From Butyrivibrio sp. (GTDB taxonomy: Bacteria; Bacillota; Clostridia; Lachnospirales; Lachnospiraceae), in NCBI GenBank assembly GCA_024690485.1, contig JAILPB010000081.1:1-53945 (forward strand): DNA of 53,945 nt. Reading direction: 5' to 3'. Every line of letters starts with the position of its first letter. The first letter of the stretch is position 1. This document shows, piece after piece, positions 34,760 to 44,946 of this stretch. A program made the position numbers and the translations under genes. Below the pieces are notes generated by a model. The model was given only the letters and a program-made list of their open reading frames with translations, had not been told where the DNA came from and did not search any database.

Positions 34760-35680
34760 TTGAAAAAAGAACAGTTTATTGATGAAGTAAGAAACGCAGT
34801 AGCTTTGCATTATGGAGAAGAGGCTGTTGTCTCTGTCCATGAACAGATGAAGAATAATGGGGTGAAGTACACGGGACTTTGCGTAAAGAAAATCGACAGT
34901 AATATAGGTCCAACAGTTTATATAGATGCTTTTTATGAAAGCTTTAAGTCAGGACGTAATTTCGCGGAGATTGTCAGTGAGATAATTAAAATAGTTGAGG
35001 ATAATACTCCTAAAGAGATGGTTAGTATGGATTTTTTTAGGGACTATAAAGAGGTAAGAAATCAGATCTGTTACAAACTAGTTGGAAAGAGCAGGAACGA
35101 AGAGCTTCTTAAAGATATACCTCACAGAGACTATCTGGATATGGCAATTGTTTACTATGTATCCATGGAAGTTGCGGGAATCCTTGGAAGCGTCCTTGTT
35201 AATAATGAGCACATGAAATTGTGGGGAGTTGATGAAGAAGCGCTTTTTAATGCAGCTTCAGAGAATACTCCTGCCATAAATCCGGTAAATACTGTGCCTA
35301 TGGGAGAAATGCTATATAACCTCTCAGGTGGAAATCCGGTCTTTGGAGATGAGGATTACTATGAGGGTATGTTTGTTTCAAGTAATGTCAGGGGCACGAA
35401 CGGTGCCTGCTGCATTTTATATCCCGGATATTTGCAGAGTATAGCTGCTGAATTTGGCTGCGGATTCTTTATTTTACCCGCTTCAGTACATGAAGTTATC
35501 ATATTAAGAGAGAACATTATGGCTGCCAATGCAATGTGTCTTGCGGACATGGTTAGAAGTGTCAATTCTGAGTGTTTACAGGAGCAGGATATTCTCTCAG
35601 ATAGCGTCTATTACTACGATTTTGGTGGTGAAAATAATGTGAAAAAGGTTGAATATGATAAAGAGGCTATGGTATTATAG
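34760..35680 (+). CDS. DUF5688-type protein of unknown function
   Basis: A 306-residue soluble protein with no signal peptide or membrane segment. Features include GPTVYIDAFYESFKSGRNFAEIVSEIIKI, VGKSRNEELLKDIPHRDYLDMAIVYYV and the C-terminal GFFILPASVHEVIILREN. This pattern resembles proteins named DUF5688, which I know mainly from Lachnospiraceae; function is unknown. Start is TTG, 10 nt after AAGGAG; the nearby ATG at 34753 is out of frame. Single-gene unit between the efp terminator and the tRNA gene. Confidence 0.8.
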   Translation: MKKEQFIDEVRNAVALHYGEEAVVSVHEQMKNNGVKYTGLCVKKIDSNIGPTVYIDAFYESFKSGRNFAEIVSEIIKIVEDNTPKEMVSMDFFRDYKEVRNQICYKLVGKSRNEELLKDIPHRDYLDMAIVYYVSMEVAGILGSVLVNNEHMKLWGVDEEALFNAASENTPAINPVNTVPMGEMLYNLSGGNPVFGDEDYYEGMFVSSNVRGTNGACCILYPGYLQSIAAEFGCGFFILPASVHEVIILRENIMAANAMCLADMVRSVNSECLQEQDILSDSVYYYDFGGENNVKKVEYDKEAMVL

Positions 35681-35710
35681 TTCGGTACGTAATAAATCTG
35701 TAACAATTTC

Positions 35711-35782
35711 GCACCCGTAGTCTAATGGATAGAACGGAGGCCTCCGACGCCTTTAATGCAGGTTCGATTCCTGTCGGGTGCA
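35711..35782 (+). tRNA. tRNA-Arg (anticodon CCG)
   Basis: A full cloverleaf: acceptor GCACCCG / CGGGTGC, D-arm around TCTAATGGATAGA, anticodon stem GAGGC / GCCTT with loop CTCCGAC giving anticodon CCG, T-arm GCAGG-TTCGATT-CCTGT, discriminator A. The 3' CCA is not encoded. It decodes CGG arginine codons. Confidence 0.96.
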
Positions 35783-35817
35783 TCTTGATGTTATAGATGG
35801 TAAAGGAAAAGGAACTA

Positions 35818-37326
35818 ATGAATTTTAAAGGTATGAATTTTAAAGGCAACAAAAAATCGGAGAATCCGTTTGCAAATCAGGACAAGCGAAATTTCCTGGA
35901 ATATATTTCTGATAATAAGAAGATAGTAATGCCTGTGATCCTTATTGTGGCAGTTGCTGCTACAGTTGGTATTGCCCTTAGTGCAAATAAGAGAGAGACA
36001 GTTGTAACTGATGAAAACGTAGTGGCAGAGGTGGACGAGACTGGAAAGTATCTTGTTCCTGAGGTTGAGCTTGAGAAGAATGCTTACCCTGCCGTTAATG
36101 ATCTTATGAATACTTACTTCGCAGCATATGCTAGTGGAGATATGGAGACAATAAAGTCTATTTATTCAGGACTTGAGTCAACAGAGGAACTCAGACTTCA
36201 GGAAGTATCCAAGTATATTAGCAGTATTCCTACCGTTGATGTTCATACAAAGCCCGGCCCGGTTGACGGAAGCTACGTAGCTTATGTATATACAGAAGTT
36301 TTATTTGAAGGTTATGACGCAGCTCTTCCCGGAATGCAGACAATGTATGTATGCACCAACGAAGAGGGCAATCTTTACATCAACGGAGACGTTGTTGATG
36401 ACAGAGTAACAGAGTATCTTAGCGAGATATCACTTCAGGCAGATGTTGTTGATCTTAACAATGATGTTGCCGCAAGATATAACGATATTATTTCAGCTAA
36501 CCCTGAGCTTGCTCAGTTCTTATCTGATATGAGCGCAAATATTCAGGTATCCGTAGGCGAGGCTCTTGCCGCTATCGAGGCAGGAACTACACCGAGTGCT
36601 GAGGCAGAAGCTACTGAGGGTGAAGAGAGCACAGATGTAGCCGCAGCCCCCGGCGAAGAGACCGCAGAAGCTGTTGAAGGAGATAGCGCTACAGAGGGTG
36701 AAAATCAGGAGCAGACAGAGGAACAGCAGCCGGAGGAGACTACAGAGGAAGCACCTGCTGAGACACCTAAGAAGGTTATCCTCAAGGCTACAGATGTAAT
36801 AAATGTCAGATCTTCTGATTCTGAGACAGCTGATAAGCTTGGTAAGACCGAGAAAGGTCAGGAATTTGAACAGCTCGAAGCTCTTGAAAACGGATGGAGC
36901 AGAATCGAGTTTAACGGTCAGAAGGGCTATGTTAAGACTTCATTCTTTGATGTAATAACCGAGGATGCAGAGGCTTCAGAGAATACTGAAGAGGAGGCCG
37001 AGGAAAATACTGAGGAAAATACTGAAGAAAAGACAGAAGAGAAGACTGAAGAAAAAACCGAGGAGAAGACTGAAGAGAAAACCGAAGAGAAGACTGAAGA
37101 AACTAGCACAGGCGATTCTAAGGTTAGCGCATATGCAACAGGTAAGATGAGAGTATCTGAATCTATTAAGTTCAGAAAGGGACAGAGCACTGATTCAGAG
37201 ATAATCACAACTATCTATGCAGGAAGTACTGTAGATGTTAAGGAACAGTACGCAAGTGGTTGGGCTAAAATCGAGTACGATGGAAAGAGCGGATATATCA
37301 AATCAGAATTCCTTACAAATAATTAA
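35818..37326 (+). CDS. Membrane-anchored SH3-domain (SH3b) protein
   Basis: A 502-residue protein with one membrane segment near residues 39-58 (IVMPVILIVAVAATVGIAL), then a large extracytoplasmic part. Residues ~75-235 form a domain I do not recognise (NDLMNTYFAAYASGDMETIKSIYSGL...). Two bacterial SH3 domains follow an acidic linker: one at VINVRSSDSETADKLGKTEKGQ, the other C-terminal at IKFRKGQSTDSEIITTIYAGS. They are separated by about ten EEKT/EENT repeats coded by imperfect 12-nt units (37009-37101). SH3b domains often bind cell wall. ATG at 35797 is in frame upstream; 35818 has AAAAGGAACTA and is preferred. Confidence 0.88.
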   Translation: MNFKGMNFKGNKKSENPFANQDKRNFLEYISDNKKIVMPVILIVAVAATVGIALSANKRETVVTDENVVAEVDETGKYLVPEVELEKNAYPAVNDLMNTYFAAYASGDMETIKSIYSGLESTEELRLQEVSKYISSIPTVDVHTKPGPVDGSYVAYVYTEVLFEGYDAALPGMQTMYVCTNEEGNLYINGDVVDDRVTEYLSEISLQADVVDLNNDVAARYNDIISANPELAQFLSDMSANIQVSVGEALAAIEAGTTPSAEAEATEGEESTDVAAAPGEETAEAVEGDSATEGENQEQTEEQQPEETTEEAPAETPKKVILKATDVINVRSSDSETADKLGKTEKGQEFEQLEALENGWSRIEFNGQKGYVKTSFFDVITEDAEASENTEEEAEENTEENTEEKTEEKTEEKTEEKTEEKTEEKTEETSTGDSKVSAYATGKMRVSESIKFRKGQSTDSEIITTIYAGSTVDVKEQYASGWAKIEYDGKSGYIKSEFLTNN

Positions 37327-37338
37327 AGAGATGCGAAG

Positions 37339-37366
37339 GCGGTAGTCGAAAGACTGCCGCTTTTTT
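37339..37366 (+). terminator. Intrinsic terminator of the SH3-domain gene
   Basis: GCGGTAGTC (37339-37347) pairs with GACTGCCGC (37352-37360), one G-U, loop GAAA, then TTTTTT. Confidence 0.92.
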
Positions 37367-37370
37367 AGCT

Positions 37371-37440
37371 TAAGCACTTAGCGAGGTATTTGCGAGCTTA
37401 GTGGGTAAGCTAGTTCTGGCGAGCAGAGCGAGAGCAGAAC
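37371..37440 (+). repeat. Intergenic repeat family 2, copy A
   Basis: Contains TTAGCGAGGT, GCGAGCTTAGTG, GTTCTGGCGAG and GAGAGCAGAAC in that order. GTTCTG and CAGAAC can close a hairpin. The reverse complement of 53156-53224 has the same order of blocks at nearly the same spacing. It begins just after the T-tract of the SH3-gene terminator. Confidence 0.75.
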
Positions 37441-37503
37441 TTCATTTTTTTTATGATATGCTTTACAATAGACTCATGACATTTCATTTTGAAAGGAGCC
37501 GCT

Positions 37504-38700
37504 ATGTTTGAAAAAACAAAGGTTGGAATAATGGGAACCGGTAATATCGCCGGAACAATGGCAACTACCATAAAAGGGATGAGAGGTGTAGTCTGCCACG
37601 CTGTTGGTTCAAGGGATTTAAGCAGAGCAGAGAACTTTGCTTCAGAATATAAAATCAAAAATGCCTATGGTTCATATGAGGAACTTTGCAACGATCCGAA
37701 GGTTAATCTCATATATGTTGCAACTCCGCACTCAGAGCACTTTGAGAATGTAAAGCTTGCCCTTGAGCATGGAAAGGCAGTATTTTGCGAGAAGGCATTT
37801 ACTCTTAATGAAGAGCAGGCTAAGGAGCTCTTTAAAATAGCTGAAGAAAATGACGTATTCCTTGCAGAAGCTATGTGGACAAGGTTTATTCCCCTTGGGA
37901 CTAAGCTTAGGGAGATTCTTGCAAGCAACGTGATTGGAGAAATCTCTCTTGTTACAGCTGATCTTAGTTTTAATATTGCCTGGAAGGATAGAATAAAGAA
38001 CCCTTCACTTGGAGGCGGTGCGCTCCTTGACCTTGGCGTATATGGCCTTACATTTGCATCTATGGTACTTGGTGATGATGTAACTGATATTGTGAGCCTT
38101 GCTACCAAGAATGAAGATGGAATGGATATGCAGGATGTCATCACCCTTAAATACAGAACAGGTCAGATGGCAGCTATTACCTGTTCAGCTCTTTCCTGGG
38201 GATCCAATAAGGGAATGATCTTTGGTACAAACGGTCATGTTGAAGTGGATATGATAAATAACTTTGAGAGTATCACAGTTTATGACAATGCCGGATCAAA
38301 GATAGGTTTTTATAAGAAGGAAAAGCAGATAACAGGATACGAGTATGAGGTTTCTTCTATAATGAATGCCATCTCTGAGGGCTGGAAGGAATGCCCTGAG
38401 ATGCCTCATGCGCAGACTCTTAAAATCCTTAACATGATGGACTTTATCAGAAAGCAGAACGGTGTAGAGTTCACTCAGGAGAAGGATGCAAGGATCAAGG
38501 CTCAGGACGCAGAGAGTAATTCAGAGGTTCAGACAGAGACCGATGCTCAGGTTGAGGAACAATCCAAAGAGCAGGTAGAGATTGCGGAAGTTCAGGTACA
38601 GACAGCTGATGATGCTATTGTAGAAGTAACCAATAATGAAGCCACCAGCGATAGTGAAGTAGCTTCTGAGGAAGTTTCTAAAGATAATTCTGTAGAATAA
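37504..38700 (+). CDS. Gfo/Idh/MocA-family oxidoreductase with an acidic C-terminal tail
   Basis: A 398-residue NAD(P)-dependent oxidoreductase. Rossmann motif GTGNIAG at 11-17, the dinucleotide and substrate region YVATPHSEHFENVKLALEHGKAVFCEKAF with the family Glu96-Lys97, and the C-terminal alpha/beta domain ending near residue 325. Substrates of this family are usually sugars or inositols; this one resembles trans-dihydrodiol dehydrogenase-like members (AEAMWTRFIPL). After residue ~325 comes a ~70-residue Glu/Gln/Val/Ser-rich tail not typical for the family. RBS GAAAGGAGCCGCT; a TTG at 37489 is in frame but unlikely. Confidence 0.92.
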   Translation: MFEKTKVGIMGTGNIAGTMATTIKGMRGVVCHAVGSRDLSRAENFASEYKIKNAYGSYEELCNDPKVNLIYVATPHSEHFENVKLALEHGKAVFCEKAFTLNEEQAKELFKIAEENDVFLAEAMWTRFIPLGTKLREILASNVIGEISLVTADLSFNIAWKDRIKNPSLGGGALLDLGVYGLTFASMVLGDDVTDIVSLATKNEDGMDMQDVITLKYRTGQMAAITCSALSWGSNKGMIFGTNGHVEVDMINNFESITVYDNAGSKIGFYKKEKQITGYEYEVSSIMNAISEGWKECPEMPHAQTLKILNMMDFIRKQNGVEFTQEKDARIKAQDAESNSEVQTETDAQVEEQSKEQVEIAEVQVQTADDAIVEVTNNEATSDSEVASEEVSKDNSVE

Positions 38701-38739
38701 ACTTCTTAAACCGCATAAATAGGGAATTCCTATAACGGG

Positions 38740-38768
38740 TTTACAAGCTTCTTTAAATAGTGTACAAT
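38740..38768 (+). promoter_or_regulatory. Promoter of the amino acid ABC operon
   Basis: TTTACA at 38740-38745, 17 bp, TACAAT at 38763-38768. Confidence 0.7.
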
Positions 38769-38811
38769 TCAATCTATAAATTGCATACAATTGAATTTAA
38801 GAGGAGGCATT

Positions 38812-39684
38812 ATGAAGACAAAGAGAATATTCGGAATTTTTGCGGCAACTGTATTATCAGCAAGCGTTCTTGCAGGTTGCGCATCCAATAAAACAGAAAC
38901 AACATCAGAGGATACAACGGCTTCTACATCAGAGAGCACAGAAGCTACTGCAGATGAGACTCCTGCAGCTGATGATCTTCTTGCTCAGATCAAGTCTAAG
39001 GGCAAGATTGTATTTGCCATGGAAGGTCAGTGGGCACCCTGGACATATCACAATGAAGACGGTGACCTCGTAGGCTATGACACAGAGGTTGGACAAGCTA
39101 TTGCTAATAAGCTTGGAGTTGAAGCTGAGTTTGTTGAAGGCGAGTGGGACGGACTTTTCACAGGTCTTGACGGCGGAAGATATGACGCCATCATTAACGG
39201 TGTTGAGATCACTGATGAGAGAAAAGAGAAGTACGATTTCACAACTCCTTATGCTTATATCAAGACAGCTCTTGTAGTAACTAAGGACAACACAGAGATC
39301 AAGACTTTTGAGGATCTTGCAGGCAAGAAGACAAGTAATTCACTTGGTTCAACCTATGCGGATCTGGCAGCTGAGTACGGCGCTGAGGTTCAGAACGTTG
39401 ATACATTGTCAGAGACAATCGACATGATGACTTCAGGAAGAGTAGATGCGACTTTAAATGCAGAAGTTTCTTTCTATGATTATTTAAAAGAGCATCCGGA
39501 TGCTAACATCCAGATCGTAGCACTTACAGACGAGGCATCTGAGGTTTCAATTCCTCTTAGAAAGGGAGCAGAGACAGAAAGCCTGCGCGCTGAAATAGAC
39601 AAGATAATAGCAGAGTTATCTGCAGATGGGACATTGAGTGCGCTTTCAGAAAAGTACTTTGGAAGCGATATTTCTCAGAAATAA
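38812..39684 (+). CDS. Polar amino acid ABC transporter substrate-binding lipoprotein
   Basis: A 290-residue family-3 solute-binding protein. Signal peptide with lipobox LAGC (Cys23), Thr/Ser/Glu linker to about residue 50, then the two-lobed domain: IVFAMEGQWAPWTYHNEDGDLVGYDTEVGQAIANKLGVEAEFVEGEWDGLFTGLDGGRYDAIINGVEITDERKEKYDFTTPY. That pattern is typical of cystine, glutamine or arginine-type binders; which amino acid cannot be read. RBS GAGGAGGCATT. First gene of a three-gene operon. Confidence 0.94.
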   Translation: MKTKRIFGIFAATVLSASVLAGCASNKTETTSEDTTASTSESTEATADETPAADDLLAQIKSKGKIVFAMEGQWAPWTYHNEDGDLVGYDTEVGQAIANKLGVEAEFVEGEWDGLFTGLDGGRYDAIINGVEITDERKEKYDFTTPYAYIKTALVVTKDNTEIKTFEDLAGKKTSNSLGSTYADLAAEYGAEVQNVDTLSETIDMMTSGRVDATLNAEVSFYDYLKEHPDANIQIVALTDEASEVSIPLRKGAETESLRAEIDKIIAELSADGTLSALSEKYFGSDISQK

Positions 39685-39685
39685 T

Positions 39686-40399
39686 ATGAGTGACAGATTA
39701 TTTGATATACTGACAAGTTCATTTATTAAGATTTTAATACCGGGTATAAAAGTGACGATACCGCTTACACTTTTATCCTTTGCGCTTAGCGTAGTAATTG
39801 GTCTGCTGCTTGCCCTTGTGCAGGTAGCAGACATTAAAGTGTTAAAACAGATTTCCAGATTCTATATCTGGATTTTCAGAGGAACACCTCTTATAGTTCA
39901 GCTTTTCATAATTTTCTTTGGACTTCCCAATATAGGAATTACGCTGGATGCATTTCCATCGGCAGTGCTTGCCTTTGGACTTAATCTTGGCGCCTATAAT
40001 GCAGAGGTTTTCAGATCTGCAATCATTGCTATTCCAAAGGGACAGATGGAAGCTGCCTACATGATAGGATTAAGCTATCCCCAGGCCATGGCAAGGGTTA
40101 TACTTCCCCAGTCATTTCCTGTGGCTTTCCCCAATCTGTTTAACAACCTGATAAGTCTTTTGAAGGACACATCACTTGCTTCAAGTATTACTGTAATTGA
40201 GCTTTTTACCTCTGCTCAGCAGATTGCAGCAAGGACATATGAGCCCTTTGCCCTGTATCTTGAGGCGGCGTTTATATATCTTATTTTCTCAACCTTCCTT
40301 ACCTGGCTCCAGACCTATCTTGAGAAGAAGCTTGTGTGGAAGAGCAAGGGCGGGTCTGACGAAGAGGATGCAGGCAGAAATAAGGCAATGATAGGATAA
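39686..40399 (+). CDS. Polar amino acid ABC transporter permease
   Basis: A 237-residue His/Glu/Gln/Arg-type membrane subunit with about five segments. GIKVTIPLTLLSFALSVVIGLLLALV is the usual N-terminus, IFRGTPLIVQLFIIFFGLP follows, and the EAA loop is EVFRSAIIAIPKGQMEAAYMIGLSYPQAMARVILPQ. The ATG starts one base after the binding-protein stop, with no good Shine-Dalgarno, suggesting translational coupling. The frame is open farther upstream but that part lies inside the previous gene. Confidence 0.94.
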   Translation: MSDRLFDILTSSFIKILIPGIKVTIPLTLLSFALSVVIGLLLALVQVADIKVLKQISRFYIWIFRGTPLIVQLFIIFFGLPNIGITLDAFPSAVLAFGLNLGAYNAEVFRSAIIAIPKGQMEAAYMIGLSYPQAMARVILPQSFPVAFPNLFNNLISLLKDTSLASSITVIELFTSAQQIAARTYEPFALYLEAAFIYLIFSTFLTWLQTYLEKKLVWKSKGGSDEEDAGRNKAMIG

Positions 40400-40411
40400 C
40401 CGAGGTGTTTT

Positions 40412-41152
40412 ATGCTGGAAGTTAAGGACGTCTATAAGACGTTTTCAAGTGGATATGTATTAAAAGGAATAAATTTCAGGGTTGATAAAGGCGAAGTTGT
40501 GGCTGTTATCGGGCCTTCCGGACAGGGGAAAACCACGCTCCTTAGGTGCATGAGTTTCCTTGAGAAGGCGGATAAGGGAACAATTATTTTTGATGATTAC
40601 TCCCATGACATGACAAGTATTTCTCCTGTTGATATTAAGAAAATCAGAATGGACATGGGCTTTGTTTTTCAGAACTTTAACCTGTTTGGTAATATGACTG
40701 CCTATGAGAATGTATGCGAAGGCCTTGTTACCGCAAGGAAGATGAATAAAGCTGATGCCGGCAAAATCGCAAAAGAGGTTCTTGATAAGGTTGGAATGCT
40801 GGATAGAGCCGACAGATATCCCGGAGAATTATCCGGAGGTCAGCAGCAGAGAGTTGCCATTGCAAGGGCTATTGCGCCTAATCCCAAGGTAATCCTCTTC
40901 GACGAGCCCACAAGTGCCCTTGATCCCGAGCTTACGGGCGAGGTTCTGGATGTCATGAAAAAACTCGCCCATGAAGGAACAACCATGGTTGTTGTAACAC
41001 ACGAGATGAGTTTTGCAAGAGACGTGGCTAAGCGAGTGGTATTCGTAGACGGCGGCGTTGTTGTAGAAGAGGGCAAGGCTAAAGAGTTCTTCGACAATCC
41101 AAAGGAAGAGAGAACCAGACAGTTTTTGAAGAGAACCATGAGAGAGTATTGA
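40412..41152 (+). CDS. Polar amino acid ABC transporter ATPase
   Basis: A 246-residue ATPase of the GlnQ/TcyN type. Walker [10 protein letters not shown] (the usual second S is Q here), Q-loop [18 protein letters not shown], signature [16 protein letters not shown], Walker [14 protein letters not shown]-loop [20 protein letters not shown]. Completes the importer with the two preceding genes. RBS CCGAGGTGTTTT. Confidence 0.95.
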   Translation: MLEVKDVYKTFSSGYVLKGINFRVDKGEVVAVIGPSGQGKTTLLRCMSFLEKADKGTIIFDDYSHDMTSISPVDIKKIRMDMGFVFQNFNLFGNMTAYENVCEGLVTARKMNKADAGKIAKEVLDKVGMLDRADRYPGELSGGQQQRVAIARAIAPNPKVILFDEPTSALDPELTGEVLDVMKKLAHEGTTMVVVTHEMSFARDVAKRVVFVDGGVVVEEGKAKEFFDNPKEERTRQFLKRTMREY

Positions 41153-41248
41153 TATATAAAACTCTGTTCTGGAATGAGATTGAAGTGCTTTGTGAAGTTG
41201 AAAACACTTCATTGAAATAAAATTCTAAACTTTAAAGCAATAAAGTGC

Positions 41249-42711
<1,463 letters not shown>

Positions 42712-42729
42712 TACATCGCTTCATAATTA

Positions 42730-42846
42730 CTTTATTTCATAGATTCCTATGAAATAAAGATGCTCCGCAGGATGCACAGCTTGCAGAAATGTATTTATTG
42801 CTTCGCAATACTGCTCGCGCGCTAGAATTTTGCAAGCAAAATTCTA
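42730..42846 (+). repeat. Palindromic intergenic element, family 1, copy 2
   Basis: Opens with CTTTATTTCATAG / CTATGAAATAAAG (42730-42742, 42747-42759, loop ATTC). Then TGCTCCGCAGGATGCACAG, hairpin TATTGC-TTC-GCAATA, GCTCGCGCG, and hairpin TAGAATTTTGC-AA-GCAAAATTCTA. It aligns with copy 1 over its whole length although the stem sequences differ. Confidence 0.8.
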
Positions 42847-42867
42847 TTTATAGTATAAATATACTAA

Positions 42868-42902
42868 GATACCGCAGTGGAAAGGATTTCTTCTGCGGTA
42901 TC
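42868..42902 (+). terminator. Hairpin downstream of gdhA
   Basis: GATACCGCAG (42868-42877) and CTGCGGTATC (42893-42902) are perfect 10-bp arms with a 15-nt loop. The following GCTTTATAAAG has no long U-tract, so termination is possible but not assured. Confidence 0.5.
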
Positions 42903-43013
42903 GCTTTATAAAGATTAATATTTATGCATAATAATTCACTTCTATATTAATTTTGCATCGTATTAATGGTAGTATGGTTATTATGAAAAAAATGTGGATA
43001 TGGAGGAAACGGT

Positions 43014-44567
43014 ATGTTTGTTAATTCATTTTGGGCACTGCTCCCGGCTATCATAGCTATTGCGCTGGCCCTGATCACAAAAGAAGTTTATTCATCACTT
43101 TTCATCGGTATAATCGCCGGAGGACTTCTTTATTCTAACTTCAATATTGCGGCTACAATGCAGCATGTATTCGTGGATGGAATGATTGGACAGCTCTCTG
43201 ACAGCTGGAATGTAGGTATCCTTATTTTCCTGGTTGTTCTTGGAAGCATGGTAATGCTTATGAACAGAGCAGGTGGTTCCGCAGCCTTTGGAAGATGGGC
43301 TGTAGAGCATGTTAAGACCAAGACAGGAGCTCAGATCGCAACTATCGTCCTTGGATGCCTTATTTTCATAGATGACTATTTCAACTGCCTGACAGTAGGT
43401 TCAGTTATGAGACCACTTACAGATAAGCACAAGATTTCCAGAGAAAAGCTGGCTTACCTCATCGATGCTACAGCTGCACCTGTTTGTATCATTGCACCTA
43501 TTTCATCATGGGCTGCAGCAGTAACAGGTTTCGTTGACGGCGCAAACGGTCTCACACTTTTTGTAAGATCTATCCCTTATAATTTCTATGCAATTCTTAC
43601 TATAGTAATGATGCTGTCTCTTACACTTATGAAGACCGATTACGGCCCGATGAGAAGAGCAGAGGAAGGCCTTGCAGATAAAGCTGCAAAGAAAAAGACT
43701 TCAGACCATTCAAGTATGACAGGTGCAGAGGATCAGCCGCATCCTCCTGTTTCCGGAAAAGGCCGTGTTATTCACCTGGTTCTTCCAATCGTGCTTCTTA
43801 TTATCTGCTGCATAATCGGAATGATCTATACAGGTGGATTCTTTGATGGCGCAAGCTTTGTAGATGCATTTTCAGGTTCTGATGCTTCTGTAGGCCTTGT
43901 ATATGGCTCTGTAGTGGCTCTTATCCTTACAATCATCTTTATGATAGCTACTAAGGTTTTATCCTTTAACGAGTGCATGAATGCAATTCCAGAAGGGTTT
44001 AAGAGCATGGTTCCTGCAATCCTTATCCTTACATTTGCATGGACACTTAAGTCAATGACAGATTCACTTGGTGCAGCTACCTATGTGGCAGGCATTGTGG
44101 AGAGTCTTACAAGTAACGGTAATGACTTTATCATGATCATCCTTCCTTCAATTGTATTTATCATTGGTGCTTTCCTTGCTTTTGCAACAGGAACATCATG
44201 GGGAACTTTTGGTATCCTTATACCTATTGTAGTAAGCGTTTTTGGCGCAGACCTCGGAACAGAGCTTATGATCATCTCAATCTCAGCCTGCATGGCTGGT
44301 GCTGTATGCGGAGATCACTGCTCACCTATATCAGATACAACTATCATGGCAAGTGCCGGAGCTCAGTGTGATCATATCAAGCACGTATCAACTCAGCTTC
44401 CCTATGCACTAACGGCAGCCGGAGTTTCCTGTGTGTCATATATTATCAGTGGTGTGGTTGATAAGTTTGGAGCCGGTACTTCAAACTGGCTTATAAGCTT
44501 ACCTATTGCAATCATTTTGATGATTTTGACAATGGTGGTTTCTAGGTTAATTTCCACAAAGAAATAA
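43014..44567 (+). CDS. nhaC: NhaC-family Na+/H+ antiporter
   Basis: A 517-residue polytopic transporter with about 11-12 membrane segments. FWALLPAIIAIALALITKEVYSSLFIGIIAGGLL at the N-terminus and the pore-region motifs FIDDYFNCLTVGSVMRPLTDKHKISREKLAYLIDATAAPVCIIAPISSWAA and GAVCGDHCSPISDTTIMASAGAQCDHI are typical of the NhaC group, which also includes malate/lactate-type exchangers. Role: sodium or pH homeostasis, or organic acid exchange. A polar loop (residues ~215-245) with charged sequence lies in the middle. RBS TGGAGGAAACGGT. No clear promoter is seen just upstream. Confidence 0.9.
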   Translation: MFVNSFWALLPAIIAIALALITKEVYSSLFIGIIAGGLLYSNFNIAATMQHVFVDGMIGQLSDSWNVGILIFLVVLGSMVMLMNRAGGSAAFGRWAVEHVKTKTGAQIATIVLGCLIFIDDYFNCLTVGSVMRPLTDKHKISREKLAYLIDATAAPVCIIAPISSWAAAVTGFVDGANGLTLFVRSIPYNFYAILTIVMMLSLTLMKTDYGPMRRAEEGLADKAAKKKTSDHSSMTGAEDQPHPPVSGKGRVIHLVLPIVLLIICCIIGMIYTGGFFDGASFVDAFSGSDASVGLVYGSVVALILTIIFMIATKVLSFNECMNAIPEGFKSMVPAILILTFAWTLKSMTDSLGAATYVAGIVESLTSNGNDFIMIILPSIVFIIGAFLAFATGTSWGTFGILIPIVVSVFGADLGTELMIISISACMAGAVCGDHCSPISDTTIMASAGAQCDHIKHVSTQLPYALTAAGVSCVSYIISGVVDKFGAGTSNWLISLPIAIILMILTMVVSRLISTKK

Positions 44568-44600
44568 AATATTTTTCATAAATTCTTAAGCTTTTATCTA

Positions 44601-44629
44601 TTGCGGGAAAAACCAAAATGTTTTATGAT
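44601..44629 (+). promoter_or_regulatory. Promoter of the 54-residue gene
   Basis: TTGCGG at 44601-44606, 17 bp, TATGAT at 44624-44629. Confidence 0.55.
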
Positions 44630-44633
44630 GTTG

Positions 44634-44702
44634 CTTGCATCTAAAAAATGACGCTATCGGGGGGAGTGCGTCGGAGGTCGTAAGCAGACGGGGATCTGCA
44701 AG
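44634..44702 (+). ncRNA. Candidate structured leader of the 54-residue gene
   Basis: GACGC (44650-44654) and GCGTC (44668-44672) form a hairpin with a G-rich loop. Near the 3' end, GCAGA (44684-44688) can pair with TCTGC (44695-44699), or TGCAAG (44697-44702) can pair with CTTGCA (44634-44639). The two options exclude each other, as in a switch. The ribosome binding site follows 7 nt later. No known family recognised, and the predicted transcription start near 44636 would trim the left arm. Confidence 0.35.
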
Positions 44703-44718
44703 ATAAAAGGAGATAAAT

Positions 44719-44883
44719 ATGGAATGGAAGATAGCGTTTGATCGCATTATGGATCAGCTGTATAACCATCCGGAAGAGATGCGTTATAGACTTCTTGGAA
44801 AGTATAACCCCTCAACAATGACAGTTACTGTAGCAGAAGGCAAGACAGCTATTGAGATGTTACAGAACGTTAAGAAGGCATAA
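44719..44883 (+). CDS. Small 54-residue protein of unknown function
   Basis: A short gene with all the signs of expression: promoter, AAAAGGAGATAAAT before the ATG, and a strong terminator 30 nt after the stop. The product is soluble, starting MEWKIAFDRIMDQLYNHPEEM and ending EGKTAIEMLQNVKKA, with two likely helices around a polar centre (KYNPSTMTVTVAEG). No cysteine, membrane segment or signal peptide. I do not recognise the family. The foldable leader suggests post-transcriptional control. Confidence 0.75.
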   Translation: MEWKIAFDRIMDQLYNHPEEMRYRLLGKYNPSTMTVTVAEGKTAIEMLQNVKKA

Positions 44884-44913
44884 GCTGATTTTACAGAAAT
44901 AAGAAAATTGCAA

Positions 44914-44946
44914 GAACCTGTTTCCGGGAGGAGCAGGTTCTTTTTA
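44914..44946 (+). terminator. Intrinsic terminator of the 54-residue gene
   Basis: GAACCTG (44914-44920) pairs with CAGGTTC (44934-44940), then TTTTT. Its T-tract is the first part of the palindrome of repeat copy 3. Confidence 0.88.

Noticed and set aside
37000-37110. Possible CRISPR-like repeat array
   Set aside because: Units are 12 nt, in frame, without spacers, and encode EEKT repeats. No CRISPR array was seen in the window.
44636-44718. Known riboswitch classes for the leader of the 54-residue gene
   Set aside because: Compared by eye with the ykkC, ZTP, fluoride, THF, preQ1 and c-di-GMP-II patterns; none of the required conserved segments is present.
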